A stretch of DNA of 64,000 nt from Cyprinodon diabolis (GCA_030533445.1 CM060075.1:38831219-38895218); one strand, 5' to 3'; shown: positions 49,931-61,000, counted from the stretch's first letter. Program-made: numbers and translations. Notes: generated by a model from the sequence alone, not told the origin.

Positions 49931-52900
49931 ATATATATATGAGAGTCATGGGTACTTGTTGGTAGCATTACAATTATTTCTAAGCATTAAAAGAGCATTT
50001 AAAAGCATTAAATTAGAGTTACTTATTCCTGTATAAACCCTGCTATATCAAAACCCGGCAAGAGAAAACAGTTAATGCAGAAATATGTACATATCAAGCA
50101 TAACAGAATCACCAATTAAAACGTTGACCAATAGTGGGTAGAAATGTTTTTTACTCAATGTGTGTTTGAATGATTTCAGCTAATTTGACAAAAATAAGAC
50201 GATGATGTTTTAGAGGTCTGGTTCATAAACCCTCCAGAGCTTCCGCTCCTCTGGGATCTTCCTGGTCTGCGGTGGTCATTATATATTTCAAGAGTGAAGG
50301 AAGTGATTGAAGGAATGGAGGGGTAGGAAATGGGTGACAGGGTCACAGGCGGCTGAGGCTCCTTGATGTGTGCAGGGAGTGAAGTCTGGACCATGTGGGC
50401 CGATCCTACAAGACAACCTGACGTAGCTTAAACCGCACAAGAGCTTAATGGTTGGTTCTCGGAGAAAAGTGTCAGAACACACAGTGTGTCACATACTGAG
50501 TTTCACAGCTACATACCAATCAGGGTGGAAACAGTGTCTGATGCCTTTGACATCTTTCAGCAAGATGAAACACCCTGCCTCAAAGCAGAAATGGCGTAGG
50601 AATGCTTTGACTTGACGTTCCAATTCCCCAGATCCCCGGGCCCACAAACCCAACTTGAAGGATCTGCTGCTGACGTCCTGCTGCTAGAACTGCAGCACAT
50701 TTTCAGGGGTCTGGTGGCGTCCAGCCCTCAATGGGTCACTGTTAGATGTCTGCTTGGTGCTTACAGACAAAAGTAAACAAAGGAAGGGAGCCAATCAGAA
50801 AAGGAAACCAGGTATGCAATGACAGCCATAAGCAAAACTTACCTTAAAGAATATGCCAGAAGAAGTAAAATCCAAAGAATATAAAAGAATTAACACTAAA
50901 GTTGACTTAAAGACAGAACACACAGACTCATCACAAGAAACCACCATGAGTTCTGCTCATTTAGTTCCGTTGCAGTTCTGTAATAAAGCAGTTTTAGTTT
51001 TAATATAACCAATTTTACAGGTGTGCAAAGGAGGCTTTTATCCCAGGAGATGCCAGCCATGCATCAGACTGGGTTTTTCCATTATGTTTTTAACCTGCAT
51101 GAGAACCAATAATCTAGATTAGGGGTTCCAAAATGTCCCTGGGGGTCATGATACTCCATGTTGGGGTCATGAGATGGTTTCACAATCATGGTGATGTGAT
51201 TCCTTGGGCAGACATCCCAACTTCCAAAAACTCATTTCAGGGAGATGCATAACCCCCACCCCCGGGTACAATGGACCACAGCGTGCCCCATACATTCACA
51301 CTTAAGGCCAGCAAGTTCTCAACAACTATTTATTAACTAACAGTAATTTCTTAAACACAAAACAGAACAGTATTGGTCTTTTATTTTCAATTTTCAATAC
51401 TTTCAATCTTGTAGCCTTGAACATCGGTTGTTGCTTTCTGTTTTTCATGGGACTTCAGCACACAGTGCACCTCACGGTGTCATTCCTTAACATGGCCGGT
51501 TCTAGACAGGGGCCAACGTGGCCAGAAATTATAATGATAATGCGCTGGAACAGACATGGTTACTGAAAGGTCCTTTGAATCTATTTCATTCTTTTTCTTT
51601 ACAAATTCTGAATTCTTTACAAATTCACAACAAATGAAAAAAATCCTCTAATTTTTGAAGATGAATTTAAAAGTTTTTCTTGAGTTCTAATTCAAACTTT
51701 ATAGAAAACAGTAGTTTAAGTCAAAAATATGTAAAATTCTTAAATTATAAATGTATATTGACCTAATAAGTAATATAATTTTTATTTAACCTAATTGAAA
51801 AGAAATTTCACTTCATGCAGCTCACTTAATATATTTGAATCTCTTGTCCTGTTTTTTATTTCATGCGTTTCTGCGCCCCCATGAAAACACGTTTAAGGGA
51901 GAATTATCCTGCCATAATGCAAGAGCACATAATTTCAATTTGAGAAAAGAATTTCATCTTCTTGCACTCAAAACTTATAATGCTCACACTCAAAACATGC
52001 GCTCTCTCTCAAATATTTTCTCTTCTCTCTCAAATCTTTGTTTCTTCTCTCAGATTTAATGCTTCTTGCACAGATATTTTCTCCTCTTGCTTGCCTCCTT
52101 CTCTTCACGCACAACCCGCGCTCTGCTCGAGTCTCAGATACGCTCGCAAACCCGTAGGCTCTGCTTGCGGATTTTTTTTGCTTACTCTCAGATTGCAGTC
52201 GGATCGTCGCCTAGCAACCTTTCCAGCCAATAGAACGACAGCCTCAGAAAGGGTGCGCTTGTTTAACTCTACTGAGTGTGCAGGTAATTATCAGCAGTGT
52301 TGGAACTAATGTGTTATAAAGAAACTATGTTACTTTTATAGTAACTAGCGCTGTAACTAATTACTTTGTATAAGACAGGAACAGGTTAGTCATTACTACG
52401 CTTTAAACAGATTTATTATTCTTTACTTACGTTACTTACCGTGTATAAATAAGGACTACAATTTGCTGGTGTAAGCGAATGTGCTGCATGAAACAGCTAT
52501 GCACAGCTTCAGCACCAACATAGACGAAAGCGTAGAGCCACTGATTCAATGACAGCATTCCAAAGCTGTCAAGGTTCGGTTGAGGTTTTGAGGAACCAAA
52601 TGCAGAGGTAGGGAGACAGAGATGAGTTCTTGTAGTTTTAATGGAGTATTCACAAGCAACTGAGGCAGGAATCCAAAAATCCAACATAAAAGTGTAAAAC
52701 AAACCAGAACCATGGAGACATCGGGGAAAACATGAACGAGGCGCTGGGGAAAGACGAGGAACCAGCACTGAGGAACTGGACAAGGAGAGGATTTAAGGGA
52801 GACTGAACAAGGAGAGGGCTAATTGGGAGCAGGTGTGAACAGAGGATTCTAGAAGGGAGCTAGGGAAAAGGAGACCAACACCAGAGGGCAACAAAGAAAA

Positions 52901-55900
52901 ACCTAAGGACTCAAATACATCCAGAAAACACAACAAAATAGGAATTAAACCAATAAAACTAGAAAACATGGATCAAACTAAACTGAATACTCAAACAAAA
53001 ACTTAACAGAACCAAGACTGCGACAAACGCTCTCACTGAAGACCAAATATTGCTGTGTTTTGCTCCATATGTGCAGGACCAAAGACTTTATAAACGTAGT
53101 TAAGTTTTAAAGAAGCTCAGCACATTGTCTTAACAATGACTGACAGCAGTTGCCTTTAATCAACATGTTATTAACTTTCTCAGGTCTATAATGATTTTAT
53201 TTTTGATGGTTTTTGTTTTTTCATGCTAAATTCCTACATTCCTGCTATGTTTTTTTTCTAGAGTAGTCTAACCCTTGTTTAATTCTATTGCAAAGTTTAT
53301 ATTTTATTTTTGTTAAATTGCTTGAAAAGCATTATTTTTCAGCTTTAATCCTATTTAAAGCCAATTGAAGGCTGTCATTGTGCAAAAATATTGAGTTCTA
53401 AAACATCTTATTTTTCTTTTATTGTAAACAAGAAGCAGTATCATATGTACATTATTATGTTGCAACTCCCTTATCCAACCATACATACCAAATAGTGCAT
53501 ATTAGTTTTCATTGTTATCAGATGTGTATGAATTATTTATTTGATTTATTAATTACAAACACCTTATATTCCACAATAAAACCTCTGGTATATTTAAATT
53601 TCCAATAACACTTAAGATTAAGGGTAACCAATTAAAAATAAGCAGGGTCCAAATAAAGAAAATCATCAACATGTTTCTTTAAACAGCATTTAACACTGAA
53701 ATACAATGCAGGTGCTTATGCTTCCATGTTATACATTTACTTTTTAAATAGAAAATATAAAAAATAGAAAGTTTTTCCATTTCAAAATCTAAATCTTTTT
53801 TTAAGTAGAGAACAACAATCTTTTGGTTTGGTATATAGACAATTTCCTAATTCACATCTTTTATCAAACACCTGAACTGACTGTTTTGTTATTTTTTCTT
53901 TCTTTTTTCTGTCTTAATGTTCGCAGTGGGCTTTATGCTGCCCTGCAAGGCTTTAAACCTGGTTTGAATGGTGACTAAGCCATTCTAAAGCACACTTAAA
54001 GGTGCTCATTTTCGCCTGGATCTATATTTATTGTTTATTCTGTTCATGGTGGAGAATCCTGCTTCACAGCAGCAGGTTGAGCCAAACATCCTCTAAATGT
54101 GCAGGGTCATCTTTGAGCACCATTTCACTTTTCTTTCACCAGTTCCACACAGTTCTTCCAGCAGTCCACACTTTCTCTGTTCTCTTTTTCTCATCGTCTT
54201 CTCCTTCTTTTCCATCGTCCGGCTTGCCACAGGTTTGCCTGCTGTGTCTAAAAGTAGCAGCAGCAGCAACCCAGACTGAAAGCAGCTCATTAACTAATTT
54301 GTATCACATGTAGCCTGGTGCGGACACTCCGGATGGCTTTACCGTATTAACAGGAGAAGTGGCGCAAGTGAAGTTAGACACTGTTGCGGACAACATGCAG
54401 TAATTTATAAATTCTTTTAATCAGGTTGGGTCCAGATTAGCCAGCAGGTGGGTCTGGATCCGGACTGTGGTCCGCTAATCCGTGCCTCATATAAAGTAAC
54501 TGCAGTTACATTGGCTGCTAACTAGTTACTTTCACTGAGCCATAGTTTTTTGGTGAAGTAAGTTGTCTCGTAGCTTCCACATCATCCAGACCGGGCCGTT
54601 AGGCAGCAGTCTCACTTCCCTCTCTGCAGACAGCTTCTCCAGCTCTGATTGGGGAAGCCTGAGGAGCTCCCAGGCCAGCTGAGGGACATGGATCCTCCAG
54701 CGTGTCCTGGGTCCTTCCCTGGGTCTCCTGCAAGTGGGAAGTACCTGGAACACTGCCTGAGGGAGGCGTCCAGGGTTCATCCCAAAAAGATCTCCGAGCA
54801 ACCTAAGCTGACTCCTTTCAATGTGAAGGAGAAGCAGGTCTAATCCGAGCCTCTCCAAGACAGAGCTCCTCACCCTATCTCTAAGGGAGAGCCCAGCCAC
54901 CATGCGGGGAAAGATCATTTCAGCTGCTTGTATCCGCTTGGACTGGGGATCTCTTTCTTTCAGTCATGATCCAGATTTTATGACTATAGGTGAGGGCAGG
55001 AATGTGTTTCGACCTATAAATCCAGAGCTTTGATTTTTTGCTCAGCTCTCTCTTCACCTCGACAGACCGCTGGAGAGTTTATAACAGCAGCCACACGGAT
55101 CCGTCTATCGATCTCCTGCTTCATTCTCCCCTCACTCGTGAAAAGGATCCCAAGATACTTGAATTCCTCCCCTTAAGGTAGAAACTCTCCTCCAACCTGA
55201 ATAGAAGGAGACACCTTTTTTGGTCAAGAATCATGGCCTTAGACTTTCTGGAGCTGATTCTCACTCCAGCCTCTTCACACTCTTGGGGCTGCGAACCGCC
55301 CCAATGCATGCTATAGGTGTCGGCAGGAGGGAGAAGTGAAGTAACTAGTTCCCTTAACCAGTCAGTTACCTGTTTTCAGTAACCTGCCCAACACTGCTTA
55401 TCAGCCACAACAGCAGTGTTGATATCAGATATTGTTATCAGACCATATTTTCTTATCAGTGCAACCCTAATTTTCATAATTTATCGACATAATCAATTAA
55501 AGTGATTCAAACCCTGGACGTTTATGGTTTCTGCTTGTTTATTCCGACAAAAAACGAATAGAGTTGATATTATCTGACAAATGCTGCCACAGATAGTGAG
55601 ACTGGCCATCTTTATTTAAAAAACGTAGAAATACAAAGGATTTTTTTAATCATCTCAAGATTTATTGAGAGCTTCATATGCCTGGTGAGACTCTGTTAGC
55701 CTGCATTATTTCCTCTAACCAGTTTGCAGTGACCACCTAAAACCTGACTGGTTAATCTTTGTATATGTGAACTTGTTTTTGGTTCATAGGAGGTTATTTC
55801 TGCATTTATTTAACAACAAACTGGTGTTTTGCAATGAGCCTGATGAGGCCCACAGGTGAAAACATGTCTGTCTGCAATTAAAGTGGTTTTCTAGTAATTC

Positions 55901-58630
55901 AAGCTTTTCTGATTTGAAAATGCGTGGAATCAGGTGTGGAACATGCTTTTGTTTTGTCAGAACAAGGTGGTACATTTTTGATGATTAAAGAATCTTTGTT
56001 TTGTTTGCATGGGTTAACTTTTATGGACGTAAAAATATAATTCCCTGTTTGAGCCAAAAGATAAAAAATAAAAAAAGATTTTAGAATTGGCCCAGATATC
56101 AAAGAAACTTCTAGAGAATCGGCCTGATCCTTCGGGGCAGTTGTATTTAGTTTATAAATCAAAGTTAAGTTAAAAATATTTTGAATAGCAGAGAAGTATA
56201 CCCCTTTATGGCTGTCCGTCTTTGATTTCAGTCTGAAAAACCCAAACGGAAAGAAAAACACAATTAGAAGAATTTTATTCATAGTTATTTTAGTTTTTGA
56301 CGCTCAGACCTCAGCAGGAAACATAGTGATAGTGAGCTGATACTAGAGCTTCACTCAGGGACCTGGAAGATGGAAGTCCAGCTTGGATATTTTGGAGATT
56401 TTGAGAACCTGTCCATGATGAGCAAGCATGAAGCGACAGTGGAGAGGAAAAGCTCTGCATAGGGAAGAAACCTCTGGCAGAACCGGGCTTTATGTGGCGG
56501 TCTTCTGCTGGTTGAGATGGTCAGGGAACGCAGTAAGAGTCAGTGAGGAATGACACTGATTAAGCTTTAGCTACGATGGTGGAGGAGGGGATGGAGGTGG
56601 GTTGAAACGGTGTCATCTGAATGGAAGTCAGACATAGAGCATCCACTGCCCGCACTTTGGGTAGCAGACTGAGTTTTGGATTTGGAAACCTTTTAAGATG
56701 AACTCTGGATGCTGATTGGGCTTTCGTGGAGGTGTGTTTCAAAGCTGATTAGCTTGGCGAGTAATCCGTTTATCTAAATGATCTTCCACCTAGGCTCCAT
56801 TTAATAAATCTCTCTAAATTAAAAACATTACAGTTGAATATTGGTCTTTCCGGATATTCTTCACGTTTGCATTATTTACTGTTTTTCTTTTTTGGACTTT
56901 AAAGCAATCTCAGGTTGTCTTTTGGGTTATACATGTGTTCATTCTTCCATGTCATACTTGCTTGTAGGGGGAGTTCATAGCCCCATTTACACTACCCTTG
57001 ACAAACCGATCCATGCCGAGACGGGTCCAAGGTCAGATCAGTTAACCAGGCCGAGCTCGGTTCTGATGACCGTTTACACATCACGCTATCTCTGTTCCTC
57101 GACTCCTCGCCTCCTAGTGACGATCTGCGGTATTACTACCAGGATTGAAGGAGGAAATCAAGCAGTTGGTGGCGGTAATGCACCTAAAGTTGTTTGCCAA
57201 CCGCCATAAAACACAAGAAGAAGAAGACGAAGAAGGGGGGAATTGAGCAAATCAAAATGGCGGCGCCCGTCACATTAAGAAAGTTATGCTTGATTATTAT
57301 TGCTGTACTTCGGTGTTATTATTTAAAATGTTGTGTGGAGATTTCGATTGCTGTTTATAGTTGAAGAAGACGTTGTTCTTCTTCTTCTGTTTCTGGAGCG
57401 GCATTACCGCTAACTACTGGAATGGAGTGTGAATCGCGATGTGCAGCCAGACGGAGATGACGCGTTCTGTTCATGTGCTCTTGTTATCCGACCCCACCTC
57501 TGGAACTGGTCTGCAGTTATCTCGGTTCGGTTGTGTCTAGCTCGGTTCAGTTCAGTTTGCTTCGCATTTACACACAATAAGTTATCTCAGTTACTGAGCT
57601 CGGACCGGTCTCTGCACGGTTTTTCAAGGGTAGTGGAAATGGGGTATATGAAGTAGAGACTGACACGGGAGTGGATTTTCACTCCTGTCCCGTCCCACTC
57701 CCACAGAAAAAAATTGTGTCCCGTCCCGATCCCGGGCCAGACTACAGTAGAAATCTAAATCCTGTCCCGTCCCACTCCTGGTGAAATTACTCCCACTCCC
57801 ATCCCACTCCCATCCCGCTCCCATTCAGAATGACTCCCACTCCTGCTCCACTCCCATTCTTGTTTTTGAGCGCGGGTGAAAAACTCAGAGCGGAAGCACT
57901 GTTGGTTTTTGAGTCGTGTAGTTTTTTGACTCGTATTATAGTGTAGGCTTCAAGGAAAAAAAACTACAAAATGGCGGCGCCAGTACTGGATTTTATTTCT
58001 TTCTATTTTATTTTATTTTTTGGCATCGATCCTAGTTTTTTTTTTTTTAGTTACTATTGGTTTGCTCCCGCTCCCGTCTGCTCCCGTTAATGTTTAATCC
58101 TGTACCGTCCCAATCACGTGATCGTTACTAATACTGACTCCCATCCCACGGGAATCCCGTGACCCGTAGGATTCCCGAAAAAATGTCAGTCTCTAATATG
58201 AAGCCTCATGAAAAAAAATCAGTTGGAAACATACTGGGACAGATATACAAACTCAAGTATTGCAATTAAAAATTTAAAAGGTGTATCTATACTTTCAATC
58301 TAAGTATTATTATTAACCTTCTGTCAGTATCTTTAGCTGTTAAAACGACACATGCTGCTGTGGCTTTAATTGATTGTTGCGTTTGTGTTTTTTTGCAAAC
58401 AGAGAAGGTCAGTAAATCCAGCTGTCAGCAGGCAGCAAAGATGGCACCACCCATCAGAAACAGGTATTATAAATAACTTTAACCAATAATCCATCTAGTA
58501 ACAGATCAATCTGACATATGTACCTGACTCTGTGTATGTCTCTGTTGTCTTCTCTGCAGTCCTGTCTTGAACAACAATATGAACCATGTCCCCTCCTCTC
58601 CACTTTTGACTCCCCAAGAAGCTCCTCATG
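35672..58630 (+). CDS. Unrecognised host gene with sumoylation-motif-rich protein, partial (continues past window)
   Basis: Supported exons are 47128-47313, 47430-48068, 58403-58463 and 58560-58630, plus an exon ending at 37762. Phases agree at every junction from 37762 on. The 5' part is less sure: exon 1 may be ATG at 35672 with donor 35681, then an exon from 37269, then one starting near 37522 (ATG). Translation could instead start at 37522. Exons end in related peptides: A-S-D-L-L-I-R-L-S, A-S-D-L-L-R-K-L-A and A-S-T-L-L-H-Q-L-S. The exon 47430-48068 has repeated psi-K-x-E/D sites (V-K-T-E, L-K-T-E, V-K-V-E, L-K-K-E, A-K-M-E). No enzyme domain or zinc finger is seen. The composition suggests a disordered nuclear regulator, which is inference. 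Introns are transposon-rich. Confidence 0.6.
36300..37260 (+). other. AT-rich first intron of the second host gene
   Basis: Very AT-rich, with a TA tract at about 36875-36902. It ends in a long pyrimidine tract and acceptor (cttccag, AG at 37267-37268). No element recognised. Confidence 0.45.
37763..38540 (+). other. Intron sequence, unassigned
   Basis: Starts at the GTAGTC donor. No recognised element up to 38540. Confidence 0.4.
38545..38710 (-). mobile_element. Retroposon tail fragment (cctttattgtcattgcac-type)
   Basis: Text typical of a teleost LINE 3' tail (gacttagacttcctttattg) in reverse orientation, with no coding part. Confidence 0.45.
38722..39450 (-). mobile_element. L2-type LINE 3' region, inverted
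   Basis: Begins with caattcagtttatttatatagcgcc, the reverse of the tail at 28150-28195, and continues with sequence matching 27970-28140 in reverse. Only untranslated or terminal sequence is left. A smaller fragment of the same region recurs at 56410-56530. Confidence 0.75.
39665..40209 (+). mobile_element. TIR element carrying a RecQ-helicase-like gene fragment
   Basis: The flanks ACACCTGAT (39656-39664 and 40210-40218) are identical 9-bp direct repeats. The ends TAGCCTCGTGAGACC and the inverse of GGCAGAGTCAGGTTA are weakly inverted. Inside is a 76-codon frame (39845-40075) with L-K-E-E-Q followed by G-K-D-V-F-A-L-L-P-T-G-F-G-K-S, the motif 0 and Walker A region of RecQ/DEAD-type helicases, which then stops. 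It is not a working helicase. It looks like a captured first exon. Confidence 0.65.
40225..40430 (+). mobile_element. Decayed Tc1-like transposase fragment
   Basis: Text such as ggtggtggcagcc, gtgtgggaatgtttttctttagcag and ggggaagatggatg follows the middle of Tc1 transposase genes. No open frame remains. Confidence 0.55.
40431..41089 (+). other. Intron sequence, unassigned
   Basis: AT-rich, with no recognised element. Confidence 0.4.
41090..41300 (+). mobile_element. LINE 3' tail fragment (ATTCTATT-type), copy 2
   Basis: Ends in ttctattctattct-type pentamer repeats after gggacaataaaggga. It is the direct-orientation counterpart of 31640-31930. Confidence 0.65.
41301..42257 (+). other. Intron sequence, unassigned
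   Basis: AT-rich DNA without supported features. Confidence 0.4.
42258..43033. mobile_element. TIR element family A, copy 3, most complete
   Basis: The ends AAAGTCGTAGGGAAG and ...CTTCCCTCTGACTTTA are inverted around 776 bp. Compared with 16941-17620, it holds an extra block near 42590-42715. Frames across it are not protein-like. Confidence 0.65.
43034..43729 (+). other. Intron sequence, unassigned
   Basis: No recognised element. An 87-codon frame (43307-43570) has no support. Confidence 0.4.
44028..45640. mobile_element. hAT-like element nested in 43730-46386
   Basis: The ends TAGGGTGGCCA and the inverse of ...TGACCACCCTA are flanked by gcgctact (44020-44027) and gcgccact (45641-45648), an 8-bp TSD with one change. 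Subterminal tgtcctcctttt text appears at both ends in inverted order. A pogo-like transposase fragment lies inside. Confidence 0.7.
44110..44985 (-). pseudogene. Pogo/Tigger-like DDE transposase fragment, frameshifted
   Basis: On the minus strand, 44771 down to about 44470 encodes K-L-P-P-M-V-I-F-K-R-K-T and L-L-I-C-D-S-M-R-A-H-L-T, with the second DDE-type aspartate. The sequence then continues in another frame (44485-44258) as T-K-E-L-Q-P-L-E-I-G-V-N, the L-Q-P-L-D region. A third frame (44979-44710) holds upstream text. The left end carries ttttcacgaccataaggcgcacc, a common end of such elements. The right terminal repeat was not found. It is a dead copy inside the hAT-like element. Confidence 0.75.
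45845..46029. mobile_element. Short hAT-type MITE, 185 bp
   Basis: The ends CAGTGTTTTTCAATCCTGG and ...GATGAAAAACACTG are inverted. The flanks ccttacac and ccttagac form an 8-bp TSD with one mismatch. Noncoding. Confidence 0.75.
46387..47127 (+). other. Intron sequence before exon 47128
   Basis: No recognised element. It ends in a good acceptor (gttccttgcag). Confidence 0.45.
48069..48552 (+). other. Intron sequence after exon 48068
   Basis: Unassigned, with poly(A) and poly(T) runs. It leads into a TA repeat at 48553-48619. Confidence 0.4.
48553..48619. repeat. (TA)n microsatellite
   Basis: TA tract serving as the target of the adjacent hAT-like element. Confidence 0.95.
48620..49116 (+). 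mobile_element. hAT-like element with BED-finger transposase fragment, copy 1
   Basis: The ends TAGGGATGGGACG and the inverse of ...CGTTCCACCCCTA, flanked by TA repeats that hide the TSD. The frame 48833-49030 (from the M-A-S-G Met) reads S-A-V-W-D-R-F, then C-K-H-C-A-T-R-F, the first half of a BED-type zinc finger at the start of a hAT transposase, and then stops. The rest of the transposase is absent. Confidence 0.7.
49129..49872 (-). mobile_element. hAT-like element with BED-finger-like fragment, copy 2 (different family)
   Basis: The ends TAGGACTGTGAAATGA and the inverse of ...TCATTTTGACAGCCCTTA lie between TA tracts. A minus-strand frame (49769-49557) carries V-V-C-S-H-C-K-K-D-F, again a BED-finger start, without the catalytic part. 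The boundaries inside TA repeats are approximate. Confidence 0.6.
49873..49940. repeat. (TA)n microsatellite
   Basis: TA tract with one interruption (tgat) to the right of the hAT-like element. Confidence 0.95.
49941..52294 (+). other. Intron sequence, mostly unassigned
   Basis: It includes old repeat-like text at 50220-50760 and 51120-51260 and pyrimidine-rich ctctcaaat units at 51990-52060. No gene or confirmed element ends. Confidence 0.35.
52567..53035 (-). repeat. Probable solo LTR inside the 52295 hAT
   Basis: Starts TGTCAAGG and ends CTGCGACA. The flanks AAAGC and AACGC match at 4 of 5. The layout resembles the 23460 and 62137 LTRs, but the sequence is different. Confidence 0.5.
54545..55325 (-). 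mobile_element. LINE RT C-terminal fragment (RTE/Rex-like), inverted
   Basis: Minus-strand frames read K-S-K-A-M-I-L, then R-I-Q-A-A-E-M, then L-L-L-H-I-E-R-S-Q-L-R, then R-R-P-R-E-G-P-R-T-R-W-R, the same protein region as 21955-22402. Frameshifts break it. Confidence 0.8.
55397..56979 (+). other. Intron sequence with an L2 scrap
   Basis: Mostly unassigned. Positions 56410-56530 match the L2-type 3' region (gcgacagtggagaggaaaa text) in reverse orientation. Confidence 0.45.
56980..57645. mobile_element. TIR element with 30-bp-class ends
   Basis: The ends GCCCCATTTACACTACCC and the inverse of ...GGGTAGTGGAAATGGGGT are strongly inverted around 666 bp. Subterminal gagctcgg and gaccgg repeats. 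Noncoding. The TSD is uncertain. Confidence 0.65.
57654..58195. mobile_element. Non-autonomous hAT element, perfect 8-bp TSD, related to 19077-19565
   Basis: The ends TAGAGACTGACACGGGAG and the inverse of ...GTCAGTCTCTA. ATATGAAG is duplicated exactly (57646-57653 and 58196-58203). The interior is full of cccgtcccactcc units. The TAGAG-CTG-CGGG end pattern matches the 19077 element. Confidence 0.85.
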
Positions 58631-59777
58631 GTAATTGTACTCTGCATGTTTCTAAGGTTTAATTTGCACAACAGAGAAACATTTCTATCTGAGAATCTAG
58701 AAAGCAGCCTTGATCCACTGTAATGTTAACAATTAGGTTGTGGCTTTTATAAATGTTATTTTGATATGTTACCTTCATCCTGACATCCTGAACAAAACCA
58801 ATCCACTGCAACCCTTTAGTCTTACGCTGATTTGAGATCGGGTTGTTGAAGTAATGGTTCTAGGAGGGAAACCCAAGCATCTCTCTCCCCAGAGATGCTC
58901 GCCTGCTCAATTTGTGGGTTTGCTCCCATTTAACAGGAGGAAACCAGAACCAGGCTGAGAGGCGTCACGCCTGCAAAGGCTCAGCTTAGTGTGGAAACTC
59001 ACAACAGCACCGTCCTCATGTTTGCTTTTCTTTTGTCTTTCCTCCCTGATCGTTTCTGGGTTTATATTTGTCTGAAAGGTCTTGCCGTATCCCCTGGTTA
59101 ATTATTGTCATTAGCGTTTTGCCAGACCAGCCCATTCATTTGTGTTGCTTTTCTCTTTTGGTTTGTTTCCCTATGATACTTTCAGGCTTTCTCCCCCTTT
59201 CTTTGTGGAACCCTTTCAGTTGTTGCTGAGCTCTCTTTGTATTAATTAGTCTTCCTTCCTCAGTTTCCTTGCTTTCACTCTGTCACAGCTGTTTCACATT
59301 TCCTTCCATTCACTCACCTGGCTGCTACCTCTGGCTCAGTGTTTAATCTTTCTAGCTTTTCATTGTTCATTTCTACTCTTTGTTTTTATAATAAATTCCT
59401 CTGCTGATCCATGCGATGTGGTCCTGCCCACATTTTTGGGTCCACCCAATAACCTGACCAGTAGTATGTTTTACGAAATGTGGAGCCCTGAGCGAAGGCA
59501 GGTATCAAATCCTCTGAATAAGAAGAAAACGCTCAAAACAAGAGGTCAATTATAAACATTTTAATAGAATCGACGTGCATTATTAGTTTTACCTTCTGTT
59601 TTCCCTTTTTCTTTCTTCTTTTTGTCCTCCATTATTTTTTCCATCTCTTTCTATTTATCTCCCTTTTGTTTTTGTCTTTATTCCTTTTTGTCTCTTTTTA
59701 TCAGTTTTAAAATTTTCTCCATTATTTCCCTGGAATGCAAATTCTGCAAATTTGTCAAACCAGAGGTCCACATTGAC
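58631..59777 (+). other. Intron sequence after exon 58630, unassigned
   Basis: Starts at the GTAATT donor. Unassigned T-rich sequence with an L2-like scrap near 58930-59000. Confidence 0.4.
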
Positions 59778-60397
59778 TAAAGCCAGGCATATACTGTACG
59801 ATTTTTTGCCCTTTTCATGCTGACTTTCCAGTCATGCGAGGATTTTTTGTGCAGTCTACATGGGGATAACGAGGGGCGATCAGCCTCTCACGAACACCTG
59901 CCGATCAGGAACCGTAAGGTCGGGAGATAAATTAAACATGTTTGAAATTCAGTCAGCCGTCGTGGGCAAATCGCTCAGTTGGCATGCACAAACAAGTATT
60001 CTTTTTCTTCTTCCTCTCAGATGAAAACACAGAAGCATGGCGGGGTGCGACTGAAATGGAGTCCTTTCTGTAACATTGACAGACCGTAGTAGCCACGTTT
60101 GCTCAGCCATGTCTTTGTCCAAATAAGTCGTCTGCTTTTTTTTTAGGGCTTTCAGAACACAAAATTGCACAAAATTGCACCAACTCACTGCGGGGCTGAG
60201 TCTGATGTGGTTTTTAGATGTACATTATGAACAGGTAGATCGCATCAGAGCGTCGGGCCGCACAGTGTGAGAACATACATCATGAGCTGTGAACTCACAC
60301 TGAATCATATACACCAAAATCTGCAGATTCCTCGTACATTGTGAGCTTTAGTTGCTTGCAACGATAGAAGAAATCATACAGTGTATGCCCGGCTTTA
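59778..60397. mobile_element. MITE family B, copy 2, complete
   Basis: The ends TAAAGCCAGGCATATACTGT and the inverse of ...ACAGTGTATGCCCGGCTTTA. The interior matches 22411-23075. Noncoding. Confidence 0.65.
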
Positions 60398-61000
60398 CTC
60401 GACACCCCCAAGAAAGAAAACCAGAGACTGAGGTTTTACTCAAAATATTATCTGAAGAAGCAACATCTAAAAAAAAATAAGACTGATTACCAATTCTCTG
60501 TAGCAACACAAGCTAAATTTGAAGCTGACCCACAAGTTTCCTGGTGTTGGGACAAGGAGAATCATATCAGTATATGGGAGAAAGCCTCTAATACTCGGTA
60601 TTTGTTCATCTCCACACATGTCATCCTTGTGCTTGCTGCCCATTGTGGTTTCCTAACTTTAGCTGCTGCTAGCAGCAAAGAAGCTGGTCACTTTAGATTG
60701 CTTTGTGCTGCTCTCAGCTTTCCTCTTTCTCTCTCCTCTTTCCAGCATTTGTTACATTCTTTTCCATTTTAATTTCTCTTCTTTTCTTGCCTCTTTTCTC
60801 TGTTTACTTTCATATGTTTGGCTGCTGTCTTCCTGAATTAGGGTTGCCACCTGTCCCTTGAAACACGGAATCGTTCCATATTTAGAAATAAAAGTACCTG
60901 TCCCGTCTTTAGTGGAAAAGGGACCCACTTTGTCCCGTATTACTGTGAGTAAAAAATAGTCAGTAAAAAGCTAATGGAAAATGACGAATAAGGGCATGTT

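Larger units (their letters stand above)
52295..55396. mobile_element. Composite hAT element, 3.1 kb, with nested insertions
   Basis: The ends CAGTGTTGG and the inverse of ...CCAACACTG, with attatcag (52287-52294) and cttatcag (55397-55404) as an 8-bp TSD with one mismatch. Subterminal agtaact-type repeats lie at both ends. The interior holds a solo LTR (52567-53035) and a LINE fragment (54545-55325). I saw no hAT transposase. Confidence 0.7.

Noticed and set aside
54234..54281. Possible extra exon of the second host gene (acceptor after ttgccacag)
   Set aside because: In the required phase it reaches a stop, and there is no donor. The flanking exons already join in phase without it.
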